NCBI GenBank assembly: GCA_034666665.1
Contig: JAXDLK010000003.1
Location: 1 to 6,704 of the forward strand
Length of the DNA: 6,704 nucleotides
Source of the DNA: JAXDLK01 sp034666665
GTDB lineage: Bacteria; Desulfobacterota; Binatia; JACPRU01
Direction: 5' to 3'
In this document: positions 6,689 to 6,704 of the stretch, one piece after another
How positions within the stretch are numbered: the first letter of the stretch is position 1
Layout of the letters: every line of letters begins with the position of its first letter
The notes under the pieces: generated by a model
The model's database searches: none
What the model was told of the DNA's origin: nothing
The model's input: the letters and a program-made list of their open reading frames with translations, nothing else
Position numbers and translations under genes: made by a program

Positions 6689-6704
6689 CCGGAACTGGCA
6701 AAGA

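Overview
This is a GC-rich, densely coded bacterial window with seven protein genes and no RNA genes, insertion sequences or CRISPR arrays that I can see. Three things point, with moderate confidence, to a deltaproteobacterial-type lineage (Myxococcota, Desulfobacterota, Binatota or similar). These are an NtrC-family regulator, a PilZ protein, and a helical-repeat protein built on a 'KGNKDAR...' module that I recall from deltaproteobacterial hypothetical proteins. I cannot name a genus.

Left part (1-787, minus strand): the 5' end of an isocitrate dehydrogenase gene runs off the left edge. Upstream of it lies a single-domain PilZ protein, a probable c-di-GMP receptor, probably starting at a TTG codon. 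Centre (788-2355, plus strand): a complete receiver/AAA+/Fis-type sigma-54 response regulator diverges from the PilZ gene. Its stop codon overlaps (ATGA) the start of a 75-residue protein that is little more than a histidine-kinase DHp/HisKA domain with no ATPase domain. This pair is the most interesting item here, because a phosphorylatable regulator is translationally coupled to a kinase-like dimerisation helix pair that cannot autophosphorylate by itself.

Right part (2403-6644, minus strand): three genes read leftwards in the order type III pantothenate kinase (coaX), an EF-G-like GTPase (EF-G2 type) and the duplicated helical-repeat protein. coaX and the EF-G-like gene are 69 bp apart and probably co-transcribed. 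The repeat-protein gene follows after 78 bp but has its own recognisable -10 element and a strong Shine-Dalgarno sequence before a TTG start. The EF-G paralogue has intact domains II-V but a degenerate G4 motif (SNLD instead of NKLD) and DTPGY instead of DTPGH. The repeat-protein and DHp genes converge with only 47 bp between them.

The set mixes central metabolism (TCA cycle, CoA synthesis), a translation-factor paralogue and signalling (c-di-GMP, two-component). Apart from the tightly coupled regulator/DHp pair, nothing in the sequence proves that they work as one system.
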